From an uncultured Clostridium sp. (GTDB lineage Bacteria > Bacillota > Clostridia > Peptostreptococcales > Peptostreptococcaceae), in assembly GCA_945931665.1 (NCBI GenBank), contig CAMEPL010000003.1, forward strand, positions 1 through 63,235: 63,235 nt of DNA. Reading direction: 5' to 3'. This document shows positions 47,231-57,817 of the stretch, in pieces. The notes beneath the pieces are model-generated. The model saw nothing but the letters and a program-made list of their open reading frames with translations. It was not told where the DNA came from and made no database searches. The translations under genes and the position numbers were made by a program. Positions within the stretch are counted from its first letter, which is position 1. Every line of letters begins with the position of its first letter.

Positions 47231-47935
47231 GTGAGATACGCACAATGGATTATTACATTTTCAAATGGTTTCCGTATAAGTGAGACTGTAGTTACAAGTT
47301 GGATAATCATGGCCTTCTTAATCATAGCATCCTATTTCTTAACTAGAAATTTAAAGTTAGTTCCGACTAGTAAAGTCCAAATTATGTTGGAATATGCAGT
47401 TGTTACACTTAAAAATCTAGTTGAAAGTAATATGGGTAAAGATATATTTAAGAAAATGCCGAATATGTTCTATTACATAGGATCATTATTCTTATTCTTT
47501 GTATGCTCAAACTTAATCGGACTAGTTGGATTTAAATCTCCGACAACAGATGTAGATACAACACTTGGATGGGCATTGCTTACTGTATTTTTAATTTACT
47601 TCGAGGGTATGAAGTCAAAAGGACTTGCATATTGGAAAGGTTTATTGGAACCAGTTCCATTATTATTACCTTTAAATATAGTAAGTGAAATAGCAACTCC
47701 AATATCACTTACATTCCGTCCCTTCGGTAATATATTAGGTGGTACTGTAATTATGGGTCTACTTTATCAGTTATTAGCGTTTATATCAACATTAATACCT
47801 GGTGTATCAATCCCATTCTTACAATTAGTAATACCAGTGCCTTTACATCTATACTTTGACTTGTTTGCAGGTTGTCTACAAGCATTTATATTTGTAATGT
47901 TAACTATGGTATTTATTTCAAATGCAACAGAGTAG
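47231..47935 (+). CDS. atpB: ATP synthase Fo subunit a
   Basis: 234 residues from a GTG start behind AAAGGAGGT. It forms the two half-channels next to the c-ring. The essential Arg is in the membrane helix SLTFRPFGNILGGTVIMG, and the conserved last helices include LHLYFDLFAGCLQAFIFVMLTMVFI. About five to six membrane segments are seen. In operon order it precedes atpE. Confidence 0.95.
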   Translation: MRYAQWIITFSNGFRISETVVTSWIIMAFLIIASYFLTRNLKLVPTSKVQIMLEYAVVTLKNLVESNMGKDIFKKMPNMFYYIGSLFLFFVCSNLIGLVGFKSPTTDVDTTLGWALLTVFLIYFEGMKSKGLAYWKGLLEPVPLLLPLNIVSEIATPISLTFRPFGNILGGTVIMGLLYQLLAFISTLIPGVSIPFLQLVIPVPLHLYFDLFAGCLQAFIFVMLTMVFISNATE

Positions 47936-47974
47936 TAAGCTAAAATTAAATTAAAAATCAAAAAATAAAAATAA

Positions 47975-48262
<288 letters not shown>

Positions 48263-48296
48263 AAAAACATATAAAAATATTTTCAAATTTACAATT

Positions 48297-48318
48297 GGGA
48301 GGTGTTTGGTCATCTCCT
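48297..48318 (+). promoter_or_regulatory. Intercistronic hairpin between atpE and atpF
   Basis: GGAGGTG (48298-48304), loop TTTGGT, CATCTCC (48311-48317), one G-U pair. No T-tail, so it is not a terminator. It may shield the 3' end of atpE mRNA, which must be translated in excess for the c-ring. Confidence 0.45.
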
Positions 48319-48357
48319 AAGTGTAAGTTTTAGGGTTTGTCAAGAGGAGGAATAGTT

Positions 48358-48858
48358 ATGGATTTTAAACCGGTAGTAACCATATCATGGGAATTATTAT
48401 TCCAGATTATAAATACAGTTATACTATTCTTAGTATTGAAAAAATTATTATTTAAACCAGTTCTAAACATAATTGAAAAAAGAGAAAACATGATTCAAGA
48501 AGATTTAGCAACAGGTGCAAAAGCTAAGAATGAAGGTATAGCTTTGAAAAAAGAATATGAAGAAAAAGTTAGCTTAGCGAAAGAAGAAGGTAAAGAGATA
48601 ATCAAACAAGCTACTGCTAGAGCTGAGGAAAAATCTAACCAAATAATCGCAGATGCACAAGCTGAAGCATCTTCATTAAAATCAAAAGCAACAAAAGAGA
48701 TTGCTCAAGAAAAAGAACAAGCTATTGCTGAAATTAAAAATGATATATCAGATATAGCAATACTAGCAGCATCAAAAGTATTAGAAGAAGATATAGATAA
48801 ATCTAAACATGAAGATTTAATCCAAAAATTTATAAAAGAGGTAGGGGAAGCTGAATGA
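48358..48858 (+). CDS. atpF: ATP synthase Fo subunit b
   Basis: 166 residues from the ATG at 48358; an in-frame TTG 21 bp upstream lies before the ribosome binding site (AAGAGGAGGAA). One N-terminal membrane helix (LLFQIINTVILFLVLKKLLF) and a long Lys/Glu-rich helix that forms the right-handed coiled-coil stator. It overlaps atpH by four bases (ATGA), indicating translational coupling. Confidence 0.93.
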   Translation: MDFKPVVTISWELLFQIINTVILFLVLKKLLFKPVLNIIEKRENMIQEDLATGAKAKNEGIALKKEYEEKVSLAKEEGKEIIKQATARAEEKSNQIIADAQAEASSLKSKATKEIAQEKEQAIAEIKNDISDIAILAASKVLEEDIDKSKHEDLIQKFIKEVGEAE

Positions 48859-49394
48859 TAGATGTAATAGCTAACAGATACGCTGAAGCTCTATTTCAAA
48901 TAGGTGAAGAAGAAAATAAAACTGATAACCTATATAATGAACTAAAAGAAGTATCTTCTCTAATGAATACAAACAAAGACTTAAACAATGTTATGAAGTC
49001 TCCATTAGTATCAAAGAAAGAAAAAATTCAATTAATTGATACTTTATTTGCAGGAAAAGTAGATAATGATTTAAAAAACTTTTTAAAAATATTAATTGAA
49101 AAAGGAAGAATCACATCTATAAATGCAATAGGAGAGACATATAAAGAACTGTTAAATGAAAAGAACAATATCTTAGAAGGATATGTAATCAGTGCAGTTC
49201 CAATGAATGATGAGAAAATTAAAGAGCTTGAGACAGAGCTTTCTAAAAAATATAATAAAAATGTTACTTTAGAGAATAAAGTTGATAAGAGTGTGTTAGG
49301 GGGAGTCTTAGTAAGACTTGGTAACACTGAAATAGACGGAACAATAAAAACTCGTTTAAATGGATTAAAAAATCAACTTTCACAAGTAATTTAG
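48855..49394 (+). CDS. atpH: ATP synthase F1 subunit delta
   Basis: 179 residues, overlapping atpF by ATGA. It joins the b-stator to the top of the alpha3beta3 head. The N-terminal helical domain (VIANRYAEALFQIGEEE) and the C-terminal region LENKVDKSVLGGVLVRLGN are typical. Complete, with no oddity. Confidence 0.94.
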   Translation: MIDVIANRYAEALFQIGEEENKTDNLYNELKEVSSLMNTNKDLNNVMKSPLVSKKEKIQLIDTLFAGKVDNDLKNFLKILIEKGRITSINAIGETYKELLNEKNNILEGYVISAVPMNDEKIKELETELSKKYNKNVTLENKVDKSVLGGVLVRLGNTEIDGTIKTRLNGLKNQLSQVI

Positions 49395-49412
49395 TAGGAG
49401 GGCGGTGAACCC

Positions 49413-50915
49413 ATGAACTTAAGACCTGAAGAAATCAGTTCTATAATTAAACAACAAATAAAAAACTATGATAATAAAATAGAATTAACAGATACAGGAA
49501 GTGTCCTAAAAGTTGGGGATGGTATAGCTACAGTCTATGGATTAGAAAATGTTATGTCAAGTGAATTACTTGAGTTCCCAGGTGAAGTATTTGGGATGGC
49601 ACTTAACTTAGAAGAAGATGTTGTTGGGGCCGTTTTATTCGGTGATGACAGCGAAATCAAAGAAGGAGACATAGTAAAAAGAACTGGAAGAATAGTTGAA
49701 GTTCCAGTTGGTGAAGCTATGATAGGTAGAGTTGTAAGTCCACTTGGTTTACCTATAGATGGTAAAGGACCTATAAATACTAACAAAACTAGACCAGTAG
49801 AATCTCCAGCACCTGGTATAATGGCAAGAAGATCAGTTTATGAACCATTACAAACAGGTATAAAATCAATTGACTCAATGATACCAATTGGTAGAGGTCA
49901 AAGGGAGCTTATAATAGGCGATAGACAAACTGGTAAAACTTCTATAGCAATAGATACTATCTTAAACCAAAAAGGTAAAGATGTTATATGTATATATGTT
50001 GCAATAGGACAAAAACGTTCAACAGTAGCACAATTAGTTACTAGATTAGAAAATGGTGGAGCAATGGATTACACTATAGTTGTTTCTGCAACAGCTTCAG
50101 AATCTGCACCACTTCAATATTTAGCACCATATGCAGGAGCTGCAATGGGTGAAGAATTTATGTACAATGGAAAACACGTTCTAATAATATATGATGATTT
50201 AAGTAAACAAGCAGTTGCTTACAGAGAAATGTCATTATTACTTAGAAGACCACCAGGTCGTGAAGCATATCCAGGGGATGTTTTCTATCTACATTCAAGA
50301 TTACTAGAAAGAGCAGCTAAATTATCTGACGAATTAGGCGGAGGATCAATGACTGCTTTACCAATAATAGAAACTCAAGCAGGTGACGTTTCTGCATATA
50401 TACCAACAAATGTTATATCAATCACTGATGGACAAATTTACTTACAACCAGAATTATTCTACTCAGGTGTAAGACCAGCAGTTGACCCTGGTATATCAGT
50501 ATCAAGGGTTGGTGGGGATGCACAAATAAAATCAATGAAAAAAGTTGCAGGTACATTAAAACTTGCTTACTCTCAATATAGAGAACTTGCATCATTCTCT
50601 CAATTCGGATCTGACCTAGATGCTGATACTAAGAGAAGACTTGCTCAAGGTGAAAGAATAGTTGAAGTTTTAAAACAAGGTGAAAATTCACCACTTGACG
50701 TTGCTGACCAAGTTATGATAATCTTCGCTGTTATAAATGGATTCGTTGATGATATCCCAGTTAGTGAATTATCTAGATTCGAATCTGAATTATTTGGATT
50801 TGTAGATGCAAATTATCCTGAAATAAGTGGAAAAATACTAGCAAATAAGGATTTCACAACTGATTTAAGTACAGCAATAAATGAATTCAAAAAGACATTT
50901 GTTGTTGAAGCATAA
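49413..50915 (+). CDS. atpA: ATP synthase F1 subunit alpha
   Basis: 500 residues. Non-catalytic nucleotide-binding subunit of the F1 head. Walker A is [11 protein letters not shown], and the family signature [17 protein letters not shown] is present. It has the N-terminal beta-barrel and C-terminal helical domain. The ATG lies behind GTAGGAGGGCGG. Confidence 0.97.
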   Translation: MNLRPEEISSIIKQQIKNYDNKIELTDTGSVLKVGDGIATVYGLENVMSSELLEFPGEVFGMALNLEEDVVGAVLFGDDSEIKEGDIVKRTGRIVEVPVGEAMIGRVVSPLGLPIDGKGPINTNKTRPVESPAPGIMARRSVYEPLQTGIKSIDSMIPIGRGQRELIIGDRQTGKTSIAIDTILNQKGKDVICIYVAIGQKRSTVAQLVTRLENGGAMDYTIVVSATASESAPLQYLAPYAGAAMGEEFMYNGKHVLIIYDDLSKQAVAYREMSLLLRRPPGREAYPGDVFYLHSRLLERAAKLSDELGGGSMTALPIIETQAGDVSAYIPTNVISITDGQIYLQPELFYSGVRPAVDPGISVSRVGGDAQIKSMKKVAGTLKLAYSQYRELASFSQFGSDLDADTKRRLAQGERIVEVLKQGENSPLDVADQVMIIFAVINGFVDDIPVSELSRFESELFGFVDANYPEISGKILANKDFTTDLSTAINEFKKTFVVEA

Positions 50916-50946
50916 GAGTCCTTTTTAACAAGGAGGTGAACACTAA

Positions 50947-51810
50947 TTGGCAGGTGGAATTAAAGAAATTAAAAATCGTATAGGTAGTGTTCAAAGTACA
51001 AAACAAGTTACAAAAGCTATGGAATTAGTTTCTTCATCAAAAATGAGAAAAGCTAAAGACAGGGCATTAGCTAGCAGACCATACTTTAACACAATGTACG
51101 ATACAGTTAAAGAAATAGCTACTAACACAAGAGGTGTTAGAGACCCATTCTTAAAACAAAGAGAAGTAAAAAATAAATGTTATATTGTAATAGCTGGAGA
51201 TAGAGGTCTAGCTGGAGGATATAACTCAAATATATTTAAACTTACAACTGCTCATATGGATGGAAAACAAGAAAAAGTTATGACAGTAGGTAAGAAAGCA
51301 ACGGAATTTTTCCAAAAAAGAGGCTATGATGTATTAGCCGCTGAAGAAAGTGTTGAAAAATGTGATTATGATAGAACATTAGCACTTGCTAATCAAGCAA
51401 TGGATTTATATAAAAAAGGTGAAATAGATGAATTATACATCTGCTATACAGAGTTTATATCACCTCTAACTCAAAATCCTAAATTAATGAAGATTTTACC
51501 TTTAGCTTTTGATAAAGAAGAAGTAAAATCAAAAGAAAATTCAGGAAGAAGAGCTAGAGTTCAATATTTACCATCACCAGAGGCAGTTTTAAGCTACGTA
51601 ATACCTAAGTACGTATCAGGTATAGTTTATGGTAGTGTAATAGAATCTTTTGCATCAGAACAATCAGCAAGAAGAAATGCTATGAAATCAGCTTCAGACA
51701 ATGCAGATGAAATGCTTTCTACTCTAGAATTAAGTTACAATAGAGCTAGACAATCTTCAATAACTCAAGAAATAACAGAAATAGTAGGTGGAGTTGAAGC
51801 TCTAAAATAG
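50947..51810 (+). CDS. atpG: ATP synthase F1 subunit gamma
   Basis: 287 residues from a TTG start behind AAGGAGGTGA. It is the central rotating shaft. The N-terminal coiled-coil helix (EIKNRIGSVQSTKQVTKAMELV) and the C-terminal one with the signature ITQEITEIVGGVEAL are in place; the Rossmann-like globular domain lies between (CYIVIAGDRGLAGGYN). Confidence 0.96.
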   Translation: MAGGIKEIKNRIGSVQSTKQVTKAMELVSSSKMRKAKDRALASRPYFNTMYDTVKEIATNTRGVRDPFLKQREVKNKCYIVIAGDRGLAGGYNSNIFKLTTAHMDGKQEKVMTVGKKATEFFQKRGYDVLAAEESVEKCDYDRTLALANQAMDLYKKGEIDELYICYTEFISPLTQNPKLMKILPLAFDKEEVKSKENSGRRARVQYLPSPEAVLSYVIPKYVSGIVYGSVIESFASEQSARRNAMKSASDNADEMLSTLELSYNRARQSSITQEITEIVGGVEALK

Positions 51811-51819
51811 GGAGGTTAG

Positions 51820-53214
<1,395 letters not shown>

Positions 53215-53217
53215 TCT

Positions 53218-53502
53218 ATGGCAAACCAATTTGCATTAGAAATAGTAACTCCTGAAAATATCTTTTACAACGATCAAGTTGAAATGGTAATAATGAGAAC
53301 TACAAACGGCGATAGAGCTATTTTAAAAGATCATATACCATTTGTAGCAGGATTAGTTGAAGGACAACTAAGAGTAAAAAAAGATGGTAAATTTAAAGAA
53401 GGAAGAATTTCTGGAGGATTTATCACTGTTACTAAAGAAAAAACTACTATATTAACTGAGGCAGCATCATGGGATAATGGAGCTGAAAAAGAAACTATAT
53501 AG
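53218..53502 (+). CDS. atpC: ATP synthase F1 subunit epsilon, short form without C-terminal helices
   Basis: 94 residues only; usual epsilon is about 130-140. The N-terminal beta-sandwich that binds gamma and the c-ring is present (LEIVTPENIFYNDQVEMVIM, GGFITVTKEKTTILTEAA). The C-terminal helical hairpin that inhibits ATP hydrolysis in many bacteria is absent. The reading frame ends in TAG within AT-rich DNA and the terminator follows 14 bases later, so this is a natural end rather than a frameshift I can see. Confidence 0.92.
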   Translation: MANQFALEIVTPENIFYNDQVEMVIMRTTNGDRAILKDHIPFVAGLVEGQLRVKKDGKFKEGRISGGFITVTKEKTTILTEAASWDNGAEKETI

Positions 53503-53515
53503 TAAATAATAAATA

Positions 53516-53567
53516 AAAAAGGAGTTATCTAAGATAGTATAATACTAAAAAGATAACTCCTTTTTAA
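53516..53567. terminator. Bidirectional terminator of the atp operon
   Basis: AAAAAGGAGTTATCT (53516-53530) pairs perfectly with AGATAACTCCTTTTT (53551-53565). It can also stop the reverse-strand EamA transcript that ends at 53633. Confidence 0.92.
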
Positions 53568-53632
53568 ATTTCATAAATTATATAAACAATATACCATGTA
53601 TATTTAAAAAACTAGTTTTAAGTATATGAGTT

Positions 53633-54532
53633 TTAAACAGATAACTCATTATCACTTTTGGTCTCAGATATTTTTTCTTTTATATATTTAGAGGATTCTG
53701 CTAATATAGCTCCACTGAGTATAAATATTACCCCAAATATCTGTAAAAGTGATAATTTTTCATGTAAAAATAATGCTGAGAAAATTAAAGCACATAAGGG
53801 ATCTAAATAGCCACATATAGCAACTGTACCAGCTGGAAGTTGCTGAATAGATGAAAAGTAAAGATAACATCCAATTCCTGTATTTATTATACCTAAAAAT
53901 AAGACCGGAAATATATTTTCTGTAAGAGTAGTTATATAAAAATCTTGTTTCACACCTATAAAAATAGCTACAATAAAGAAACTTGAGATTAATTGAATTA
54001 ATGTACACTCTAGTCCAGTCATAACTTTAACTTTTTTTGCGAATATAACCATAAGACTGTACATTATAGCGGATAATATTCCACAGATTAATCCAAAAGA
54101 TAGACCAGTTTTCGATAATTGAGTTCCATTTACAAAAAACATCCCTACACAAACTATTATAAAATCAATTATTTTATAAACAGTCAAATGCTCTTTAAAA
54201 ATTAATGGGGATAACATTATTACAATAACAGGTCCACAGTAATAAGCTAATGTAGCTAAACTCACACCAATTTGTGAATATGCTTCATATAAAAACAACC
54301 AACTTACTCCTGTTGATATTCCAGAAGCAATTAAATATAAAAAATCTGTTTTATTTTGTAAAGCCTGTAATTTGTGTTTAGATAATAAAAATACACAGAG
54401 AAGAAATATGCTACCGATTAAAGTTCTTAGAAATACAATTTCATAGCTATTTAAAATAATATAACTTGCAACTATTCCATTAGAACCAAAAAGAAATAAT
54501 GATAATAAATATTTAAAATATGCTTTCTTCAT
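53633..54532 (-). CDS. EamA/DMT family transporter
   Basis: 299 residues with ten membrane segments in two repeats of five, the EamA (RhaT/DMT) pattern (IVASYIILNSYEIVFLRTLIGS in the first repeat, GTVAICGYLDPLCALIFSALFLHEKLS in the second). Such proteins move amino acids, drugs or metabolites; the substrate cannot be told. The reverse-strand start is ATG at 54532. It is divergent from the LysR regulator at 54747, the usual layout of a regulated exporter. Confidence 0.9.
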   Translation of the reverse strand: MKKAYFKYLLSLFLFGSNGIVASYIILNSYEIVFLRTLIGSIFLLCVFLLSKHKLQALQNKTDFLYLIASGISTGVSWLFLYEAYSQIGVSLATLAYYCGPVIVIMLSPLIFKEHLTVYKIIDFIIVCVGMFFVNGTQLSKTGLSFGLICGILSAIMYSLMVIFAKKVKVMTGLECTLIQLISSFFIVAIFIGVKQDFYITTLTENIFPVLFLGIINTGIGCYLYFSSIQQLPAGTVAICGYLDPLCALIFSALFLHEKLSLLQIFGVIFILSGAILAESSKYIKEKISETKSDNELSV

Positions 54533-54598
54533 TTTACTTTATACACTAAATATGAAAGTGTATTAGTATTCACTCCTTTCTAAATTTAATTATAGTTG

Positions 54599-54690
54599 TT
54601 ATAAATTTACAAAAGGCTACGCAACTGATTAGTTAGTTTTAATTGAAAACTATTTAATTATAGTATATCATTTGTTTATAAATTACAAAA
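54599..54690. promoter_or_regulatory. Candidate LysR binding region between the EamA and LysR genes
   Basis: Two near-identical elements, TTATAAATTTACAAAA (54599-54614) and TTATAAATTACAAAA (54676-54690). The second lies in the imperfect palindrome TTTGT-N9-ACAAA (54671-54689), of the size that LysR proteins bind. Confidence 0.35.
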
Positions 54691-54746
54691 ACGAATATTT
54701 ATCATGTTAATCATTACAAAATCAAATGAAAATGGTGGTGATATAT

Positions 54747-55607
54747 ATGGATACAAATATACAAAAATATATGGCACTTATTAAAACAGTCGAATATGGA
54801 AGTTTTACAAAGGCTGCAGAAATACTTAACTATTCACAATCTGGTATAAGTCGTATGATTGGTGATTTGGAAAGAGAGTGGAATATATCACTTCTTGAAC
54901 GTAGTAAGTCGGGTGTTGAATTGACTTCAGATGGACTAAAGTTATTACCATTTATAAACGATTTATGTCAAGCATATGAAAAATTACAAATGCAAGTGGA
55001 TTCACTAAATGGTTTAGAGTCTGGTTTAATTAGGATAGGTACATTTTCTAGTATAGCTACACACTGGCTACCTAATATAATTAAGAAATTTCAACAAGAT
55101 TATCCTAATATAGAATATGAATTACTGTTGGGGGATTATACAGAGATAGAGAGTTGGATTTTAGAGGGACGAGTAGACTTTGGCTTTTTAAGACTACCAA
55201 CAGTTTCAAACCTTGAAACAATTTTTTTAGATAAGGACAAATTACTTGTTGTTCTTCCAGAAGATCATCCATTGGCAAATAAAGAATATTTTCCAATAAA
55301 GTCATTGTGTGATTATCCATTTATGCTACTGGAAAAAGGAGCGAAAGCAGAAATTAATGCTATCTTTGAAAAACATAATATTTTACCCAATATTAATTTC
55401 ACAACCTGGGATGATTATGCAATTATGTCTATGGTTGAGAGTGGATTGGGAATTAGTATATTACCAGAACTTATTTTGAAACGTAATCCATATAGGATTG
55501 TTAAAAAAGAGTTAGAAGTACCTGCTTATAGAAATATAGGAATAGCATATAGAAGTAAAAAAAGCCTACCGTTAGCAGTTAAAAAATTTTTAGAATATAT
55601 AGAGTGA
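54747..55607 (+). CDS. LysR family transcriptional regulator
   Basis: 286 residues from the ATG at 54747, preceded by GGTGGTG; an ATG 21 bp upstream precedes that site. N-terminal winged helix-turn-helix (YMALIKTVEYGSFTKAAEIL, SQSGISRMIGDLE), then a two-lobed periplasmic-binding-like effector domain (RIGTFSSIATHWLPNIIKKF, SGLGISILPEL). It is divergent from the EamA transporter and probably controls it. The inducer is unknown. Confidence 0.92.
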   Translation: MDTNIQKYMALIKTVEYGSFTKAAEILNYSQSGISRMIGDLEREWNISLLERSKSGVELTSDGLKLLPFINDLCQAYEKLQMQVDSLNGLESGLIRIGTFSSIATHWLPNIIKKFQQDYPNIEYELLLGDYTEIESWILEGRVDFGFLRLPTVSNLETIFLDKDKLLVVLPEDHPLANKEYFPIKSLCDYPFMLLEKGAKAEINAIFEKHNILPNINFTTWDDYAIMSMVESGLGISILPELILKRNPYRIVKKELEVPAYRNIGIAYRSKKSLPLAVKKFLEYIE

Positions 55608-55658
55608 GTTGTATTAAAAATCTTATAGAAGAACATAATTATTTTAAGGAGAATGGAT

Positions 55659-56039
55659 ATGAATATATTTGGAATAGGGATAGATATTATAGAAATAGAT
55701 AGAATAGAAAAAGCTATTAAAAAGAATCCGAGATTTTTAGAGCGAAATTTTACAAAAGGAGAAGTACTTTATTTTAAAGAAAATAATTTTAAAACTGAAA
55801 GTATTGCAGGTAATTTTGCAGCAAAGGAGGCGATAAGCAAGGCGATAGGAACAGGAATAAGGGGATTTAAGCTAAAAGACATTGAAATTTTAAGGGATGA
55901 ATTAGGAAAACCAATCGTCAATACTTATAATAATTTAAGTAAAATTTGCATAAAATATAATATTAAAGAAATAAAAGTAAGTATATCTCATAGTGAAAAT
56001 TATGCTGTAGCAAACTCATTAATAATAAATGGAAATTAA
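55659..56039 (+). CDS. acpS: Holo-[acyl-carrier-protein] synthase
   Basis: 126 residues from the second ATG (55659), seven bases after AAGGAG. It transfers phosphopantetheine from CoA to acyl carrier protein. Signatures: GIGIDIIEIDRIEKA and the metal/CoA motif FAAKEAISKA, then KVSISHSENYAVA. It lies ahead of the GerS-like gene, as in C. difficile. Confidence 0.95.
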   Translation: MNIFGIGIDIIEIDRIEKAIKKNPRFLERNFTKGEVLYFKENNFKTESIAGNFAAKEAISKAIGTGIRGFKLKDIEILRDELGKPIVNTYNNLSKICIKYNIKEIKVSISHSENYAVANSLIINGN

Positions 56040-56113
56040 TATAAGAGTCTAATAATATTAATAATTAACTTCCTTCATGAATATTAATATACAAGGGGGA
56101 GGGAGTTAACTAT

Positions 56114-56710
56114 ATGAATAAACGAAAAACAATAGTATTAATGTTAGTATTAATGTTTGCAATAGTGAACTTAGTTGGATGTAAAAGTTTAGGTAAACAA
56201 ACAAAAGAAGATATATATGAAGATTTTCAAAAGAAAATAACAAAGATGACGTCATATACATGCAAAGCAGACATAACCGTAATTAATAATAAAAGCAAAA
56301 GTAAATACATAATAAATCATACCTATAAAAAGCCGTCATATTATAAGTTAGAAATAGTTGAACCAAAGAATTTAAATGGAAAAACAATAGAATATTATAA
56401 AGATAAAATTATTATTAAAAATAAACAGTTAGATGATGTAATAGAACTTCCAAACGTAGGAGATAATAAACTATATTTATTTATAGGTGACTTTGTGCAA
56501 GATTTTTTACAAGAGGACGCTATAAATATGAGTGTTTCAGAAGAACAATTAATTTTAGAAAGAGATTTGTCACAGGAAAATTCTTGTCTTAGCAAGCAAA
56601 TATTGTATATAGATAAAAAGACTAAAAATCCTGTAAAAATGGAAATACTAAATAATGAAGGTGAAAAAAAGTTTATTGTAAATTATACCAATTTTCAACC
56701 ACAAAATTAA
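56114..56710 (+). CDS. gerS: GerS-like germination lipoprotein (LolA-type fold)
   Basis: 198 residues with a lipoprotein signal (VLMLVLMFAIVNLVGC, Cys at about 23). The rest fits the LolA/outer-membrane lipoprotein-sorting fold (YTCKADITVINN, YKKPSYYKLEIVEP, GKTIEYYKDKIIIKN). In C. difficile the GerS lipoprotein lies near acpS and upstream of alr2 and is needed for cortex breakdown through the amidase CwlD. Position, length and domain support calling this a GerS homologue. Here no alanine racemase gene follows; mazE-mazF does. The ATG is behind GGGGGAGGG. Moderately sure of function. Confidence 0.72.
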   Translation: MNKRKTIVLMLVLMFAIVNLVGCKSLGKQTKEDIYEDFQKKITKMTSYTCKADITVINNKSKSKYIINHTYKKPSYYKLEIVEPKNLNGKTIEYYKDKIIIKNKQLDDVIELPNVGDNKLYLFIGDFVQDFLQEDAINMSVSEEQLILERDLSQENSCLSKQILYIDKKTKNPVKMEILNNEGEKKFIVNYTNFQPQN

Positions 56711-56842
56711 CAACCTCTAAATTAACTCTAGATAACAAGGTCTCTATAATTTTATAAGAATCTCATTAATATAATTAAGCTAATAATCTGATTTAAAAGA
56801 TTATCATACTTAAATTGCCAAGTGCTTAAAAATCTATATTAT

Positions 56843-56870
56843 AAATCTTTAGATTGAAGATTTTTTTTTA
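56843..56870 (+). terminator. Terminator of the gerS-like gene
   Basis: AAATCTT (56843-56849), loop TAGATTG, AAGATTT (56857-56863), then a T-run. Confidence 0.75.
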
Positions 56871-56918
56871 ACTTTGAGGAGTAACATTAAAAACAATAAA
56901 AAAATGAATAGAATACTA

Positions 56919-56946
56919 TTGACTAGATCGGATATAGACGTATATT
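56919..56946 (+). promoter_or_regulatory. Promoter of mazE-mazF
   Basis: TTGACT (56919-56924), a 16-base spacer and TATATT (56941-56946). GAATACTAT (56911-56919) at its upstream edge is inverted as ATAGTATTC at 57003-57011 next to the mazE ribosome binding site. Confidence 0.6.
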
Positions 56947-57026
56947 GGATGGTAAGAAATGCAATTTTACATTCGTGTATCTATTTGGTAAAATTAGAAT
57001 AGATAGTATTCCTAGGAGGCGGTTTT

Positions 57027-57308
57027 GTGAACAATAAAAATAAAGAAAAAATTGTATTTACTTTGCCAGAGGGAATTTTATCAGAGGTAGATAAAATTAT
57101 TCAAATGGAAAATAGTAATAGAGAAGATTTTGCAAAGGCTGCATTTCAATTTTATATAACCCAAAAGAAAAAATTAAATTTAAAAGAAACTATGATAAAG
57201 GGTTATAAAGAAATGGGAAGAATTAATCTTTCATTAGCTGAATTAGGAATGACAGATGAGATTTCTTTAGAAAATGATTCTAAAGGAGATATAGCAAAAG
57301 TTGAGTAA
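57027..57308 (+). CDS. mazE: MazE-type antitoxin (EndoAI-like, ribbon-helix-helix)
   Basis: 93 residues from a GTG start behind CTAGGAGGCGG. The N-terminus ([19 protein letters not shown]) fits the ribbon-helix-helix fold of the Bacillus EndoAI antitoxin. The C-terminal half, usually disordered and toxin-binding, reads [20 protein letters not shown], a well-kept feature. It would neutralise the downstream MazF toxin. Overlaps mazF by eight bases. Confidence 0.9.
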   Translation: MNNKNKEKIVFTLPEGILSEVDKIIQMENSNREDFAKAAFQFYITQKKKLNLKETMIKGYKEMGRINLSLAELGMTDEISLENDSKGDIAKVE

Positions 57309-57666
57309 TCTCAACGCTGAGATTAGACGAGGAGATTTATATTATGCAGATTTAAGTCCTGTTGTCGGTTCTGAACAAGGAGGTGTGAGGCCTGTTTTAA
57401 TAATTCAAAACAACATCGGTAATAAATATAGCCCTACAGTCATTGTAGCAGCTATAACGTCACAAATTAATAAAGCAAAGTTGCCTACACATATCGAAAT
57501 AAGTGCCAATGAATACGGACTAAATAAGGATTCTGTTATTCTCTTAGAACAAATTAGAACAATCGATAAAAAGAGGCTGAGAGAAAAAATAGGTTGTCTA
57601 GATAAAAACATGATGTTAAAAATAGATAATAGCCTTCAAATAAGTTTAGGTTTGTTTAATATGTAA
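57301..57666 (+). CDS. mazF: MazF endoribonuclease toxin (EndoA/NdoA)
   Basis: 121 residues from a TTG start inside the mazE stop region, with AAAGGAGAT ten bases upstream. It matches Bacillus NdoA closely: [38 protein letters not shown], and [16 protein letters not shown]. It cleaves single-stranded mRNA at UACAU-type sites in Bacillus; the specificity here is inferred. The pair is chromosomal and conserved in Firmicutes. Confidence 0.96.
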   Translation: MSNLNAEIRRGDLYYADLSPVVGSEQGGVRPVLIIQNNIGNKYSPTVIVAAITSQINKAKLPTHIEISANEYGLNKDSVILLEQIRTIDKKRLREKIGCLDKNMMLKIDNSLQISLGLFNM

Positions 57667-57704
57667 AAGACTATTGATTTTATAATTTCAATAGTCTTTT
57701 TTAT
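57665..57704 (+). terminator. mazE-mazF terminator
   Basis: AAAAGACTATTGA (57665-57677) pairs with TCAATAGTCTTTT (57688-57700), then T residues. Confidence 0.9.
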
Positions 57705-57817
57705 TGTATAAAAATATAAAGATTAAAAAATAATTTTAATAGTGATATAATAAGGAGTAATGAGTATTATAATAGTACTATATAGTGATATCAGTTTAAA
57801 ATTAGGAGGTAAATCAC

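Larger units (their letters stand above)
56711..57026. other. 316-bp gap between gerS-like gene and mazE
   Basis: It holds the gerS-like terminator (56843-56869), a good mazE promoter (56919-56946) and a 9-bp inverted repeat (56911-56919 and 57003-57011). No recognisable alanine racemase remnant is seen in it. Confidence 0.6.

Noticed and set aside
53503..53632. Possible lost 3' end of atpC
   Set aside because: No frame after the stop encodes the expected helical hairpin, and the operon terminator starts 14 bases later.
56711..57026. Possible remnant of an alanine racemase gene
   Set aside because: No frame in this gap shows pyridoxal-phosphate or racemase motifs; it is filled by a terminator, a promoter and leader sequence.
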